A stretch of DNA of 64,000 nucleotides, from contig NZ_QLYZ01000014.1 in NCBI RefSeq assembly GCF_003350325.1, forward strand, positions 62,001 to 126,000. Reading direction: 5' to 3'. Each line of letters opens with the position of its first letter. The stretch's first letter is position 1. The DNA comes from Vibrio rhodolitus. GTDB lineage: Bacteria > Pseudomonadota > Gammaproteobacteria > Enterobacterales > Vibrionaceae. Positions 44,024 to 54,170 of the stretch are shown piece by piece. A program made the translations under genes and the position numbers. The notes beneath the pieces were generated by a model that saw nothing but the letters and a program-made list of their open reading frames with translations, was not told the origin of the DNA and ran no database searches.

Positions 44024-45688
44024 GTGAGCACTGATAATAATGGCGGGATCCAACGTCCCGATGGAAAAGTTAACGCGATCGATACCGATTACCAAATCGG
44101 ACAAGATAACGTTGCTTTAAAAGTAGGTCCTTTTGGCTTAGATATTCACAACCGTGTATTTGCTATCTCTGGTATGGCAATCGTACTGTTTGTGGTATTC
44201 ACTCTTGCATTTAGACAACACGTTGAACCGTTTTTCGCTGGTCTACGTGGATGGCTAACTTCTAATTTAGACTGGTTCTTCCTCTCTGCAGGTAACATTT
44301 TTGTTCTAGTCTGTTTAATTCTGATTGTTACTCCCCTTGGTCGCGTGCGCATTGGTGGTACAGAAGCAACACCTGACTACAGCTACGCTGGTTGGTTAGC
44401 GATGTTGTTTGCTGCTGGTATGGGTATCGGTCTGGTGTTCTTTGGTGTATCAGAGCCAATGTCACATTTTAGCGCAGCGTTAAACGGTGTTAGCGTTGAA
44501 AACGGTGTGCGTACTGACTGGTCACCTCTAGGTGGCGCAGTGGGTGATACTGATGCGGCTTCTGCACTTGGTATGGCGGCTACGATTTACCACTGGGCAC
44601 TGCACCCATGGTCAATCTATGCTCTGTTAGCGCTTGGTTTGGCGATTTTCTCGTTCAATAAAGGCTTACCACTAACAATGCGCTCAATCTTCTACCCACT
44701 ATTTGGTGAACGAGTATGGGGCTGGGTTGGTCACGTTATTGATATTCTAGCGGTAGTGGCGACAGTGTTCGGTCTGGCGACATCTCTTGGTTACGGTGCT
44801 TCGCAAGCGGCGACAGGTCTAAACTTCCTGTTTGGCGTGCCAATGACGGACACAACACAGATCGTACTGATCGTGATCATCACAGCTCTTGCTTTGGTCT
44901 CGGTTGTGGCTGGTCTAGATAGCGGCGTTAAACGTCTATCTGAGATCAACATGGGTCTAGCGGCACTGTTGTTGCTGTTCGTGATTGTTGTTGGTCCAAC
45001 TCTGGCAATCTTTACCGGTTTCTTTGAGAACATTGGCGCTTACTTAGCGAACATTCCAGCACTTTCAATGCCATTTGGTCGTGAAGATGTGAACTACTCA
45101 CAAGGTTGGACTGCGTTCTACTGGGCTTGGTGGATTTCATGGTCACCATTTGTTGGTATGTTTATCGCGCGTGTATCTCGTGGTCGTTCAGTTCGTGAGT
45201 TCATCGTGTGTGTAATCTTGATCCCATCGACAGTGTGTGTACTTTGGATGACGGCTTTTGGTGGTACAGCTATCAGCCAATACGTCAATGATGGTTACCA
45301 AGCTGTATTTAATGCAGATCTACCACTGAAGTTGTTTGCGATGCTTGATGTTATGCCGCTTGCGGAAATTACCTCAATTATCGGTATTATCCTTGTGGTT
45401 GTGTTCTTCATCACTTCAGCTGACTCAGGCTCACTAGTAATTGATACTATCGCAGCTGGTGGTAAAGTGGACGCGCCAACACCGCAGCGTGTGTTCTGGT
45501 GTACGTTTGAAGGTCTAGTTGCTATCGCACTGCTACTTGGTGGTGGTCTTGCTGCTGCTCAAGCAATGGCGGTGACGACTGGTCTGCCATTTACTATCGT
45601 ATTGCTAGTCGCATCAGTTTCTCTGATCAAAGGTTTGATGGATGAGCCAAGACCAAAGGCTAAAAAATCAAACAAAGCAACAGCGTAA
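44024..45688 (+). CDS. BCCT-family betaine/carnitine/choline transporter
   Basis: A 554-residue protein with 12 predicted TM helices and a GTG start (AAGGAG 7 nt upstream). The AAGMGIGLVFFGVSEPMSHF glycine-rich segment (TM3) and the Trp-rich FYWAWWISWSPFVGMFIARVSRGRSVREF signature are diagnostic of BCCT carriers. It takes up betaine-type osmolytes with Na+ or H+. The C-terminal tail is short, unlike osmosensing BetP. It is monocistronic with a terminator. The specific substrate is unresolved. Confidence 0.92.
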   Translation: MSTDNNGGIQRPDGKVNAIDTDYQIGQDNVALKVGPFGLDIHNRVFAISGMAIVLFVVFTLAFRQHVEPFFAGLRGWLTSNLDWFFLSAGNIFVLVCLILIVTPLGRVRIGGTEATPDYSYAGWLAMLFAAGMGIGLVFFGVSEPMSHFSAALNGVSVENGVRTDWSPLGGAVGDTDAASALGMAATIYHWALHPWSIYALLALGLAIFSFNKGLPLTMRSIFYPLFGERVWGWVGHVIDILAVVATVFGLATSLGYGASQAATGLNFLFGVPMTDTTQIVLIVIITALALVSVVAGLDSGVKRLSEINMGLAALLLLFVIVVGPTLAIFTGFFENIGAYLANIPALSMPFGREDVNYSQGWTAFYWAWWISWSPFVGMFIARVSRGRSVREFIVCVILIPSTVCVLWMTAFGGTAISQYVNDGYQAVFNADLPLKLFAMLDVMPLAEITSIIGIILVVVFFITSADSGSLVIDTIAAGGKVDAPTPQRVFWCTFEGLVAIALLLGGGLAAAQAMAVTTGLPFTIVLLVASVSLIKGLMDEPRPKAKKSNKATA

Positions 45689-46039
45689 ACAGCGATAAGT
45701 TGATATAGAAAGAGCCGCATATTTGCGGCTCTTTGTGTTTCCGAGGTCAGCAAAAAGCTCGGAATTCCAGTCGGCTAGCGAAGGTTATTATTGATTTACC
45801 CTAAAAATACTACTGATATTTGTCGGTGTAAAATCAGAAATCTCGTTTGGTTTTATTTCGTTTTCAAAAATAAAATAAAGCGGATATTCCTCCCATCCTT
45901 TGCTTATTAACAAACAAAGTAATTACATTATTGTTGAAGCAATTTAGGTTCTCGTAAGGCTTTATCTGCGGGCTTTGTGCTATCTATCAACCAGATTTAC
46001 CACTAAAATTAAGCAGATTTTCATAAAAGAGTTAATTCT
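45689..46039. other. Intergenic region, no gene seen
   Basis: Apart from the terminator, this 351-bp AT-rich stretch shows a minor TTTTATTT / AAATAAAA inverted repeat (about 45850-45876) and no ORF or RNA gene. Confidence 0.4.
45711..45738 (+). terminator. Terminator of the BCCT transporter gene
   Basis: 9-bp stem AGAGCCGCA / TGCGGCTCT with a TATT loop and a T-rich tail. Confidence 0.85.
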
Positions 46040-46765
46040 ATGTACCAAGGTAAAGTGGTTGTGGTCACTGGGGGAAGTCGAGGCATTGGTCAGCACTTAG
46101 CAAACGGCTATCTTGAGTCAGGTGCGTCTGTGGTGGTGTTGGACGTTGCTTACAGTGAAAACACTGGCGTTGACTTTTATCAGGTGGATTTAGGTGAAGA
46201 AGCGCAGATTGAATTGGTGTTTGCAGACATAAAACGTAAGTACGGCAAACTTGATGTGCTGATTAATAATGGTGCGATAGCTAACTTCAACAAACCACTT
46301 CAGCAGATGACCATTGAGGAATTTTCTCGCGTTATCGATGTTAACTTGAAGGGGGCTTTTGCCTGTGCCAAGTATTTTATTGCCCTTAATGAAGGTCAAA
46401 AATATGGTCGCATCGTTAATATCGCTTCTACACGTTGGAATCAAAATGAAGCAGGGTGGGACGCTTACGGTGCCTCCAAAGGTGGTTTAGTTTCATTGAC
46501 GCAATCGATGGCAATCTCGTTATCTGATACCCCGATTACCGTTAATGCTATTAGCCCAGGTTGGATACAGGTTGAGGATTACCACTGTTTAACTGAATTC
46601 GATCACAAGCAGCATCCATCAGGCAGAGTTGGGCACGCGCAAGATATCGTCAATGCTTGCCTATTTCTAACCGCACCAGCGAATGATTTTATCAATGGTC
46701 ATAACTTGGTCGTCGACGGTGGTATGAGTAAGAAGATGATTTATCAGGATAGCTTGTTGAATTAA
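46040..46765 (+). CDS. Short-chain dehydrogenase/reductase
   Basis: A 241-residue classical SDR. The NAD(P)-binding motif is GGSRGIG. The usual NNAG is NNGA (INNGAI). A Ser is in IASTRWN, the catalytic YGASK pair is at about 148-152, and ISPGW follows. Acidic residues after beta-2 (LDVAY) suggest NAD rather than NADP. The substrate is unknown; there is no operon partner. Confidence 0.88.
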   Translation: MYQGKVVVVTGGSRGIGQHLANGYLESGASVVVLDVAYSENTGVDFYQVDLGEEAQIELVFADIKRKYGKLDVLINNGAIANFNKPLQQMTIEEFSRVIDVNLKGAFACAKYFIALNEGQKYGRIVNIASTRWNQNEAGWDAYGASKGGLVSLTQSMAISLSDTPITVNAISPGWIQVEDYHCLTEFDHKQHPSGRVGHAQDIVNACLFLTAPANDFINGHNLVVDGGMSKKMIYQDSLLN

Positions 46766-46889
46766 GCCTACTATCGGCATGTGATGAGTTTGTTTTTATC
46801 GAATCGATAAAAATCATTTCCTAATCGATACTAGAGAACTGCAGATGTGACACGTTACTATATATGCGTACACTATACGGATATATATC

Positions 46890-49800
46890 ATGCAGGCAGT
46901 TCTCGTCTTCGTCACTCTTCTCTCTACTTTCACTTTCTCAACTCTTGCTCTAGCAGCCAAAGAAGGCGATCTCCTTTCTGGGCGCGAAGAGTTGGTGATT
47001 GGCAGACAGTACGATCACCTTAACTATTTTTGGACCTCGAAACGTGGTGGCGAGGAGAACAGCACCTTTCTTGATATCGCCCAACGCTTTGCTGAAGAAC
47101 AAGGCAAAGAGGTGAAAATTCACTTCTATCACGATCGAAATGACCTATTAAAAGCCCTCGTAGAGGGCGATGTTGATCTTGCAATGGGCTATGCCCAGAC
47201 GAAAGATGCGACCAGTTATTTTAGCTACAGCAAACCGATTTTTAATGTCCGTAGCGTTATTTGGTTACACCGTGCTGAGCTAAGAGATAAAGATGAAAAT
47301 TCACTAAGCTGGGGCTGTGTACGTGGCAGCTTCTATTGTTACGTAATGAAGGAGCGAGGTTTAACCAATATTGCATCGTTCAACAGCCATAGGGTAATGA
47401 TGCAAGCCATCGCTAGTGGTGAAATAGATGCGATTTACACGGATGTGATCACCGCCGAGCAGTATCTTTCTGTGCGCACTCCCGGTGAGTGGGTTGGCGA
47501 TCTTGAGTACGTTAATACGCTACCCAGCTATCCGGCATCAATTCTAACCTCGAAAGATAGACCTCAATTACACCAAGATCTTGTTGATTATGTAGAGAGC
47601 ATTCAAGCATCACTTAATCGTAATCAACGCTCTCTGGTGGACGTATTGGGTCAGGAAATGATGCTAAAAGCGCTTAAGCTTGAATATGGGCATAGTACGA
47701 TTCGCTACAGCTTTGAGAAGAATATGCGCCCGTTCTCTTATGAAAGTTCTGGTGAGCGAGTAGGTTACATCCATGATTTGATGTCGATGCTATCGCGTAA
47801 AAGCGGCGTGGTTTTCGAGTATGTTGCACCAAGCGATGCGACGCCGTTGGAAATGCTTAAAAATGGTGAGATTGATTTACTGCCAGGCTATGCTGAAGAC
47901 ACGGATTCGAGCCTTGTCTTCACCAAATCATTTGGGCAAGTTTATTGGAAATTGGTGGAGTCGAATAACAAGTCGGGCAATGATCGAGTTGCAATCCTTG
48001 ATCGGTCAGATCGAATTGTCATGCGCAAAGCGGAGCAAGTTTTCGATACTTTACCTATCATCTATCAGGACTTAGACAAACTCCTTATCGATATTAAACA
48101 AGGGAAAATAGATTATGCCTATATCCCTTCTTACGTTGTCGATTTCCACGCCTATGGGAGCAATGACGACGCGTTTAATGTCGTGCTTTCCCCTACCGTA
48201 AAAAGTTTGAGTGTGGATATGGGATTTACCCTAAGCTCACAAAGCTCACTACTGCAACGCATCATGAATGATGTGCTTAAGCAGGTAAGCAGCAATGAAA
48301 TTGAAATGCTGCAACTTAAGCACCATCAAGTAGTGGCGCAATATGGTTATGACAAATCAAATATTGCGGTTATCGCGTTGTCGATTCTGTCTTTGTTTTT
48401 GATTGTTGTGATTGTCATCCAACGCCGAGCGAATCGCCTGTCACAATCTCTGCTTAATGCCGATAAGCAAGTAAAAGAAAATTCTGAGCGACTGCAGTGG
48501 CTGCGAGACTTACTTGATCGCTTGCCAAGCATGATTGCCATTTATGATGAAGATGGTGCGCTGGTTATGTCTAACAAAGCGTTCAATCAGCATGGCATGG
48601 AGTGTAAGAGCTTTAAAAAAGGGCACTGTCTACTTAAAAACAAAACTTACAAGCAAGACAATATGGAACATCTCGTTTGTAAGTGTAAGTTCTCGCGTCG
48701 CTATCTACGCGTGATTGAAAACCAAATTAGTGGCATGCATGACGATGGTCGCTACAAAATGATGGTTTACGATGACTATACAGCGTTAGAGAAGCAAAAA
48801 GATGAACTCAAAGCATCGAACGAAAAGGCGCTTAGAGCGATTCATTCGAGGGACTTGTTTTTAGCGACGGTAAGCCATGAACTTCGCACGCCTATTGCGG
48901 CGATGATTGGTTTGATGGAGCTAATGAGCACTAAAGTAGAAAGCGAAGAAAATGTTGAATTACTCACCAATGCGCAATTGTCTGCGACAAGGCTAAGATT
49001 GTTAGTCAATGATATTTTGGATATTTCTAAAATTAAGGCGAATCAATTTCACTTGGATGTGCGTAATGGCAATGTGTATTCAGAGCTTGCTCCTCTGCTG
49101 CGTACCTATGAGTCTAATGCTGATGTCAAACATCTGAACTTCGTTCTAGATTGGACTCCGACTGTTTACGTCAAGGCCAAACTCGACTGGCTCCGTGTTA
49201 CACAAATTATCAATAACTTGTTGAGTAACGCGGTCAAATTTACCCATCATGGCGAAGTGCGGGTGAAAGTCGAACTCAACAACTCGCAATTAGTGGTAGT
49301 GGTGAGTGATACAGGCTGTGGCATGAATCCAGATCAACTATCTAATCTGTTCACTCCATTTGCGCAAGGTGATGTGTCGATTACGCGCAAATACGGCGGT
49401 ACTGGGCTTGGTATGACGATAGTAAAAAGTATCGTAGATATGATGTCAGGCACATTAGAGGTAACAAGTTCGGAGGGGGTTGGGACGTCGATGACAGTGA
49501 CGTTGCCAGTCTCACAGAGCTCGGTATTTGAAATCGAAGAGATGTGTGCGTATTCAGATGATCTGCAGGTGTCAGCTTGGTTAAAGGTTTGGGGCGTTGA
49601 GAGCAAAGAGCAAACCGAAGCGATTCAAGTAAGTGGCGGATGGAAAAATATCTACCCAGATCTCATTCTAGACGCGTTGCAAAAATCGAATAATCAGCAG
49701 CTTGTTGATCCGGTGGTCCGCCAGTTTGTTGGGCATGTCCTCGTCGTCGATGATGATCCGATTAACCGCCTACTATTTAGTAAGCAGTTTGCTAAGTTAG

Positions 49801-50429
49801 GTATTCAGCCTGTGATAAAAAATGACGGGGTTGAAGCATATCAATACATCCAAGAACACATTGATAAGCTCAACTTAGTCATAACCGACTGTCATATGCC
49901 AAACCTTGATGGCTATGAGCTAACAAGGAAAATAAGGCAGGATCCAATCTCGACTCATTTATCGGTCGTAGGTTGTACCGCAGAAGATTCTAAAATTGTG
50001 GTAGAAAAAGCTGAAAGTGCTGGTATGTGTAGCGTGTTGTATAAGCCCTATAGCTTGGAGGAGTTGGGCGAGACGCTATCGAATTATCTAAGCCTAGAGG
50101 TTACGCCATCGACGTCTGAATCTAGTGCTGAAAACGAAGACTTTAAGTGGCTAGAAGAGCATCAACCAAGTGAACAGTTGGAGATGATGACCGTTATTTC
50201 CCAATCGCTAACCCAGGAGCTCAAGCTCATCCAACAAGGTGAGGAGTTAAAGTCAGTTGTCCATCGCTTAAAAGGTTCGGCAGCGCTATTGGAACTTCAT
50301 ACCCTCACTGAGCTTGCTAAAACATGGGAATCGCTACACGAGCAGCAGGTGGAGCCAGATACACAAGGGTTAATTGCTGAGTTGACGCGCCTGATTGACG
50401 TTTATCAAACTTGGCTTGATAGGCTTTGA
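46890..50429 (+). CDS. BvgS/VieS-like hybrid sensor histidine kinase without adjacent regulator
   Basis: A 1,179-residue unorthodox kinase with the same layout as the one at 24924. Signal peptide (ending TLALAA), two solute-binding domains (about 30-255 and 270-485), TM about 490-510, PAS about 525-640, HisKA with His663 (VSHELRTP), HATPase, receiver with Asp1000 (TDCHMPNLDG) and HPt with His1125 (VHRLKGSAALL). Cys143/Cys150 in the first periplasmic domain match Cys142/Cys149 of the other kinase. The PAS domain holds four Cys (572, 580, 597, 599). No response regulator is adjacent, so its output may be remote. Confidence 0.92.
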   Translation: MQAVLVFVTLLSTFTFSTLALAAKEGDLLSGREELVIGRQYDHLNYFWTSKRGGEENSTFLDIAQRFAEEQGKEVKIHFYHDRNDLLKALVEGDVDLAMGYAQTKDATSYFSYSKPIFNVRSVIWLHRAELRDKDENSLSWGCVRGSFYCYVMKERGLTNIASFNSHRVMMQAIASGEIDAIYTDVITAEQYLSVRTPGEWVGDLEYVNTLPSYPASILTSKDRPQLHQDLVDYVESIQASLNRNQRSLVDVLGQEMMLKALKLEYGHSTIRYSFEKNMRPFSYESSGERVGYIHDLMSMLSRKSGVVFEYVAPSDATPLEMLKNGEIDLLPGYAEDTDSSLVFTKSFGQVYWKLVESNNKSGNDRVAILDRSDRIVMRKAEQVFDTLPIIYQDLDKLLIDIKQGKIDYAYIPSYVVDFHAYGSNDDAFNVVLSPTVKSLSVDMGFTLSSQSSLLQRIMNDVLKQVSSNEIEMLQLKHHQVVAQYGYDKSNIAVIALSILSLFLIVVIVIQRRANRLSQSLLNADKQVKENSERLQWLRDLLDRLPSMIAIYDEDGALVMSNKAFNQHGMECKSFKKGHCLLKNKTYKQDNMEHLVCKCKFSRRYLRVIENQISGMHDDGRYKMMVYDDYTALEKQKDELKASNEKALRAIHSRDLFLATVSHELRTPIAAMIGLMELMSTKVESEENVELLTNAQLSATRLRLLVNDILDISKIKANQFHLDVRNGNVYSELAPLLRTYESNADVKHLNFVLDWTPTVYVKAKLDWLRVTQIINNLLSNAVKFTHHGEVRVKVELNNSQLVVVVSDTGCGMNPDQLSNLFTPFAQGDVSITRKYGGTGLGMTIVKSIVDMMSGTLEVTSSEGVGTSMTVTLPVSQSSVFEIEEMCAYSDDLQVSAWLKVWGVESKEQTEAIQVSGGWKNIYPDLILDALQKSNNQQLVDPVVRQFVGHVLVVDDDPINRLLFSKQFAKLGIQPVIKNDGVEAYQYIQEHIDKLNLVITDCHMPNLDGYELTRKIRQDPISTHLSVVGCTAEDSKIVVEKAESAGMCSVLYKPYSLEELGETLSNYLSLEVTPSTSESSAENEDFKWLEEHQPSEQLEMMTVISQSLTQELKLIQQGEELKSVVHRLKGSAALLELHTLTELAKTWESLHEQQVEPDTQGLIAELTRLIDVYQTWLDRL

Positions 50430-50923
50430 ATCGGACGATGCGATAAGCCTAGTTGATTATTGTCGGTGACAGCTAAATAACCACCGACAATCCCCTCTAT
50501 CCCCAGCGCTTTTGTTAATTCAGTTTTAATCAATGGCAAAAGCGCATCAAACCATAGTCTTCAACATTGGCGTTAAGTGTTAGCGCCAAGTATTAATACA
50601 AGCGGATGACGTGAACCTACAGCGAGCAATCAGTACGATACCGCCTTGCTGGTAGACGATTAGCTACGGGCTGTGATTACTCGGCAGTTGTATTGTCACT
50701 TTGTTTATTTTCTACGCGCTAAGCAATTATCTAGATGCTTAGATTACAAGTACTTAGTCGTCAAACATTAGTTAACTGTTTCATTTATATTCCATTCATC
50801 GCTTGATCAAGCGCAAATAGCGAACTTTCTGTGCAGCAAAAGTGTCACCTAAATTTAATGCTTGCCTAAGCTTATCTGATGGAGTGGCGCTTTCTAGCGT
50901 GGGAAGTAAGAGGTTGCAGTGGA
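50430..50923. other. Gene-free region with three consecutive inverted repeats
   Basis: About 490 bp. Three hairpins occur in the first 160 bp: ATTGTCGGTG / CACCGACAAT (50459-50491), GCGCTTTTG / CAAAAGCGC (50506-50545) and TTGGCG / CGCCAA (50567-50589). None has a terminal T run. No ORF of note on either strand. Confidence 0.45.
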
Positions 50924-51580
50924 ATGTTGACTAATCGCGGGCGAGAAATAGAGAGTGACGAGACGGTATCTCGCAAGACAAAAGAGGTTTTAGTTAATTG
51001 TCTTTGGCTTATTGGAGCAATGGTTTTTATTTCTCTATTTGTCAATCTATGTATTAGAGTAGATACGATGTATTTCTCTAGTCATATTGGAGAGTACTCC
51101 GTTACTGAAATTAGTCAGATTATTTTGTTGTTTATTACGACGACTGTGTTTTTTATTTTGTCGAAAAAAGATCCGAACATTCAACATGGCGCGATATTAA
51201 TTTCAGGTTTTTTCTGTGCGATAACAATTCGTGAATTAGACCATTGGTTTGATCAAATTTACCATGGGTTTTGGTTATACCCAGCGCTGCTGGTGAGTGT
51301 CAGCGCGGTATTATTTGCTGTGAGAGGGCGGTGGAAAGTGCTCAATGAAATGGCACATATCATCGAGATACCGTACTTTAAACCTTTAGTCGCGAGCGTC
51401 ATTCTCTTGCTAGTATTTTCTCGAATCTACGGTATGGGTGACTTTTGGCGTGAAGTTATGGGACCTAATTACTTACGAGAAGTTAAGAACATTTCTGAAG
51501 AAGGCATTGAATTGCTCAGTTACAGTCTGATTTGTTTTTGTGCTTTGAAGGTTAATCGAAATATCAAAAAAACTAACTGA
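50924..51580 (+). CDS. Inner-membrane protein of unknown function
   Basis: A 218-residue protein with about six hydrophobic helices (after a charged N-terminus MLTNRGREIESDETVS). It contains a conserved-looking loop RELDHWFDQIYHGFW between helices 3 and 4, rich in His, Asp and Trp, which could bind a metal or lipid. I do not recognise the family. ATG 50924 is chosen, with AGAGG upstream; ATG 50879 adds 15 untypical residues. It is flanked by long AT-rich intergenic regions and has no operon partner. Confidence 0.6.
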   Translation: MLTNRGREIESDETVSRKTKEVLVNCLWLIGAMVFISLFVNLCIRVDTMYFSSHIGEYSVTEISQIILLFITTTVFFILSKKDPNIQHGAILISGFFCAITIRELDHWFDQIYHGFWLYPALLVSVSAVLFAVRGRWKVLNEMAHIIEIPYFKPLVASVILLLVFSRIYGMGDFWREVMGPNYLREVKNISEEGIELLSYSLICFCALKVNRNIKKTN

Positions 51581-51840
51581 CTTTACGTTTTAAATACATT
51601 CTGTGAAATATTAGCAATTGGAGATAACTATATTTTAGTGGCGAAATAACTCGTTGATTTTAATCTTTTATTTTTCTGGTTAAATTAATTATTTGCTGGT
51701 TTTTGTTGCTAGCGGATTAGTATTTTGTCGGCTGAGTATAAGTTTTTACTTAAATATTTATTTACCATACGCATGTTAAGTAGTTTGACCAACGCGGAGA
51801 GTGTTGGTTACCAAACTGAAATCAAATTAAGGAGAAAGCA

Positions 51841-52239
51841 GTGAAACATTTGGCGATGGCAGTAGTCGTGAAGCAAGGCAAGGTGTTGGTTCAAAAACGC
51901 TACCGCGCTAACAAAGGGATGGTGACGGAATTTCCTGGTGGCAGAGTAGAGCTAGAAGAAAATGGTACTGATGCCGCGATCCGTGAACTAGCTGAAGAAA
52001 CAGGTTTACGTGGCTTAGCCCATACCGCAACCTTTACGAAAGAAAATGAACTCGGTGGGCGAACTTATTTTGTAGTGCTTCGCGCAGGTGAAGGGGCAGA
52101 GCCAAAAGCGATTGATGCGGAGCGTCAGCAAGAGTTTAGTTGGCTTACTCCAGACTCGATCCCCCAAGATGATTTTTATGTCGCAGACCGAGAGTTCATT
52201 CAGCAACATCTACAGAAGTACACTTTGACCCCTGCTTAA
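51841..52239 (+). CDS. NUDIX hydrolase
   Basis: A 132-residue protein with a GTG start; AAGGAG lies 7 nt upstream. The Nudix box is complete: GGRVELEENGTDAAIRELAEETGL (G-x5-E-x7-R-E-x2-E-E-x-G). It hydrolyses a nucleoside diphosphate linked to another group; the substrate is unknown. Size and sequence are close to small housekeeping MutT-like enzymes. A terminator follows. Confidence 0.88.
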   Translation: MKHLAMAVVVKQGKVLVQKRYRANKGMVTEFPGGRVELEENGTDAAIRELAEETGLRGLAHTATFTKENELGGRTYFVVLRAGEGAEPKAIDAERQQEFSWLTPDSIPQDDFYVADREFIQQHLQKYTLTPA

Positions 52240-52258
52240 CAAACGTCTTAAAAAGAAA

Positions 52259-52292
52259 AGCCAATCACAACGGTGTGATTGGCTGTATTTTA
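52259..52292 (+). terminator. Terminator of the NUDIX gene
   Basis: 10-bp stem AGCCAATCAC / GTGATTGGCT with a 6-nt loop, then a T-containing tail. Confidence 0.7.
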
Positions 52293-52516
52293 GTGTGAAC
52301 AAATTAGGTTCACTAACAACGTCAGTTGGCTAGGTGACCCTCGGCTTAATAAGGGTCAATGTTTATATAGCATTTTATGTGCCATGTTTTTCATACGCCA
52401 AAATGCGCATAATCTCTCTTTTTCGGCTTCAATTCCACTTTGTCTTTGCATTATGCAATTGCATTTTGCGATTTGATTTAATTTGCTATTGATAAAATAT
52501 AAATTAAGCCTTGTTG

Positions 52517-53740
52517 TTAGATTGAATAGAAGAAGTAGAGCTGTGACTTCATTCTAATGATGATGCCGCGAATCACGTCTAAGAAAGCAAGGAAGCCAAT
52601 TGGCTTTTCGGCGCTTACCCATGCAAGTCCAACGGAACCTACTGGAATATCGTAACCCTCTGGCTCATCAATTTTTAGGCGAACGAAGTGATGCTTGTTC
52701 TGTAGGTTTTTGCCAGTCGTTGCACGAACCGATTGGTCGATACCTAACAGATTACCTTGCGACTCACCAGTTGCCTCAACGATGCCCTCTACTTGCGCAG
52801 AGAAAATCTTACCCGGATATATGGATGAGGAGAACTCAGCCGCTTGTCCTGGCTTAATATTCCTCATTGCTTGGTGGTTTACACGCATCAACACATACTT
52901 TTCATCGGTGTACATTTGTAGCCTAGGCGCAAGCGAAACCCTTTGACCCTCGCGTAAGATGAAGTTAGTTACAAAGCCATCGGCTGGTGCGTAAACTTTT
53001 GTACTGTCCAAGTCCCATTGTGCTTTGGCGACATTCTGCTCGGCTTTACCAAGTTCCGTCTGTTTAGTCTCAATAGCTAGTTGTGCTTTGTTTATGGCAA
53101 GCTTGGCTTTTTCAACTTCAACTTGTTTGGTGGCAATTTGTGATTCAATCGTACTGATAGAGTGTTTGGCTTTGACGACTGTGGTACTTTGCTTTTCCAT
53201 ATCACTATCAGTAATCGTGTTATTTACGACCTGATTTTGCTTTTTATAGCGATTTAGTGTGTTTAGCTGCAGCGCATAGTCAGCTTGAGCTGTGGCTAAT
53301 TGAGACTTACTGGTTTGCAAGTCTTGCTTAATCGATTGATAACTTGCCTTCGCGACCGCCACATCTTGAGTGGCGACTTTCAAAGCGACTTGAGCAGCAT
53401 TTTGGCTCACTTGTGCTTGGCGCAGTGCAATTTGGTATTGTGTGTCATCTATTTCGTAGACCAACTGTCCTTTTTCCAACTCTTGGTTTGGCTCTATATG
53501 TATTTTTGTTACTTTGCCTTTTACGTTGGGTGAGTCAGGACGTAATTGGATGTGAGGGGATTGCACTAATGAGCCACCCGACAGATCCATTGGCGTATAA
53601 TTGATAAGACCTACCCAGACAAATAGCAGCCAGCTTGTTCCGCCCAAATAAGCGAATGATTTGGTGTATTTGTTCCACGGCATGCCGATAAAGCGAAGCA
53701 AATAGATAAATAACGCCCAGATGGCTAATCCTTCTAACAT
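52517..53740 (-). CDS. HlyD-family membrane fusion protein (YiaV/YibH-like)
   Basis: A 407-residue protein. Two TM segments near the N-terminus (about 5-20 and 32-48) precede a lipoyl-like half motif (VKGKVTKIHIEPNQELEKGQLVYEID), a long coiled coil (about 95-235, K/Q/A-rich heptads) and a beta-barrel domain with VYAPADGFVTNFILREGQ. This is the layout of HlyD/EmrA-type adaptors. GAGG lies 8 nt before ATG 53740. The upstream gene encodes a DUF3302 protein overlapping by 7 bp, as in the E. coli yiaVW and yibHI pairs. The transported substrate is unknown. Confidence 0.88.
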   Translation of the reverse strand: MLEGLAIWALFIYLLRFIGMPWNKYTKSFAYLGGTSWLLFVWVGLINYTPMDLSGGSLVQSPHIQLRPDSPNVKGKVTKIHIEPNQELEKGQLVYEIDDTQYQIALRQAQVSQNAAQVALKVATQDVAVAKASYQSIKQDLQTSKSQLATAQADYALQLNTLNRYKKQNQVVNNTITDSDMEKQSTTVVKAKHSISTIESQIATKQVEVEKAKLAINKAQLAIETKQTELGKAEQNVAKAQWDLDSTKVYAPADGFVTNFILREGQRVSLAPRLQMYTDEKYVLMRVNHQAMRNIKPGQAAEFSSSIYPGKIFSAQVEGIVEATGESQGNLLGIDQSVRATTGKNLQNKHHFVRLKIDEPEGYDIPVGSVGLAWVSAEKPIGFLAFLDVIRGIIIRMKSQLYFFYSI

Positions 53741-54063
53741 GACTCTTCCTCGCGACTTTCTGTTTGATTTGAGCCATGACGCCATGTATCACGTAGGTTG
53801 ATGATCGCTTTTTCCATATCAACAAATGCAAGAATGACGGCTAATACCCACACCCAGTGCCAGATAAAACCAATCCACGTTAATGCAGTAATTAACCCAA
53901 TTTGATGATGGTCTTTACTGTGTGCTTTATTGATAGGTAATTCGTGAAAACGCCAAAAGCCATAAGCCGCGGCGCCAATAGTGCCTACTAGCACAAGGGT
54001 GGCAAAAACATGCAGTGCGGTGTCTGCGCCGGTACCAACAAAAGGTACGCTAACTAGACTCAT
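53734..54063 (-). CDS. Small inner-membrane protein (DUF3302, YiaW/YibI-like)
   Basis: A 109-residue protein with two TM helices (about 17-37 and 58-80) and a charged tail. It is the translationally coupled partner (7-bp overlap) of the HlyD-like protein, an arrangement conserved in enterobacteria for DUF3302 proteins. It probably assists the membrane fusion protein in an efflux complex. The divergent AraC gene 107 bp away may control the pair. Confidence 0.8.
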   Translation of the reverse strand: MSLVSVPFVGTGADTALHVFATLVLVGTIGAAAYGFWRFHELPINKAHSKDHHQIGLITALTWIGFIWHWVWVLAVILAFVDMEKAIINLRDTWRHGSNQTESREEESC

Positions 54064-54170
54064 GAAAGACTCCTCTCTGTAGTGATAGGCAGATTGTGAT
54101 CTAGATTTGAATTTTCCGATGTGATATGACAGATTAGTTCAAAATAAAATGAATATTGATGTGATCTGTT

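Noticed and set aside
50459..50589. Superintegron attC (VCR-like) site
   Set aside because: Inverted repeats are present but the conserved attC ends (RYYYAAC / GTTRRRY) and a cassette array are not.
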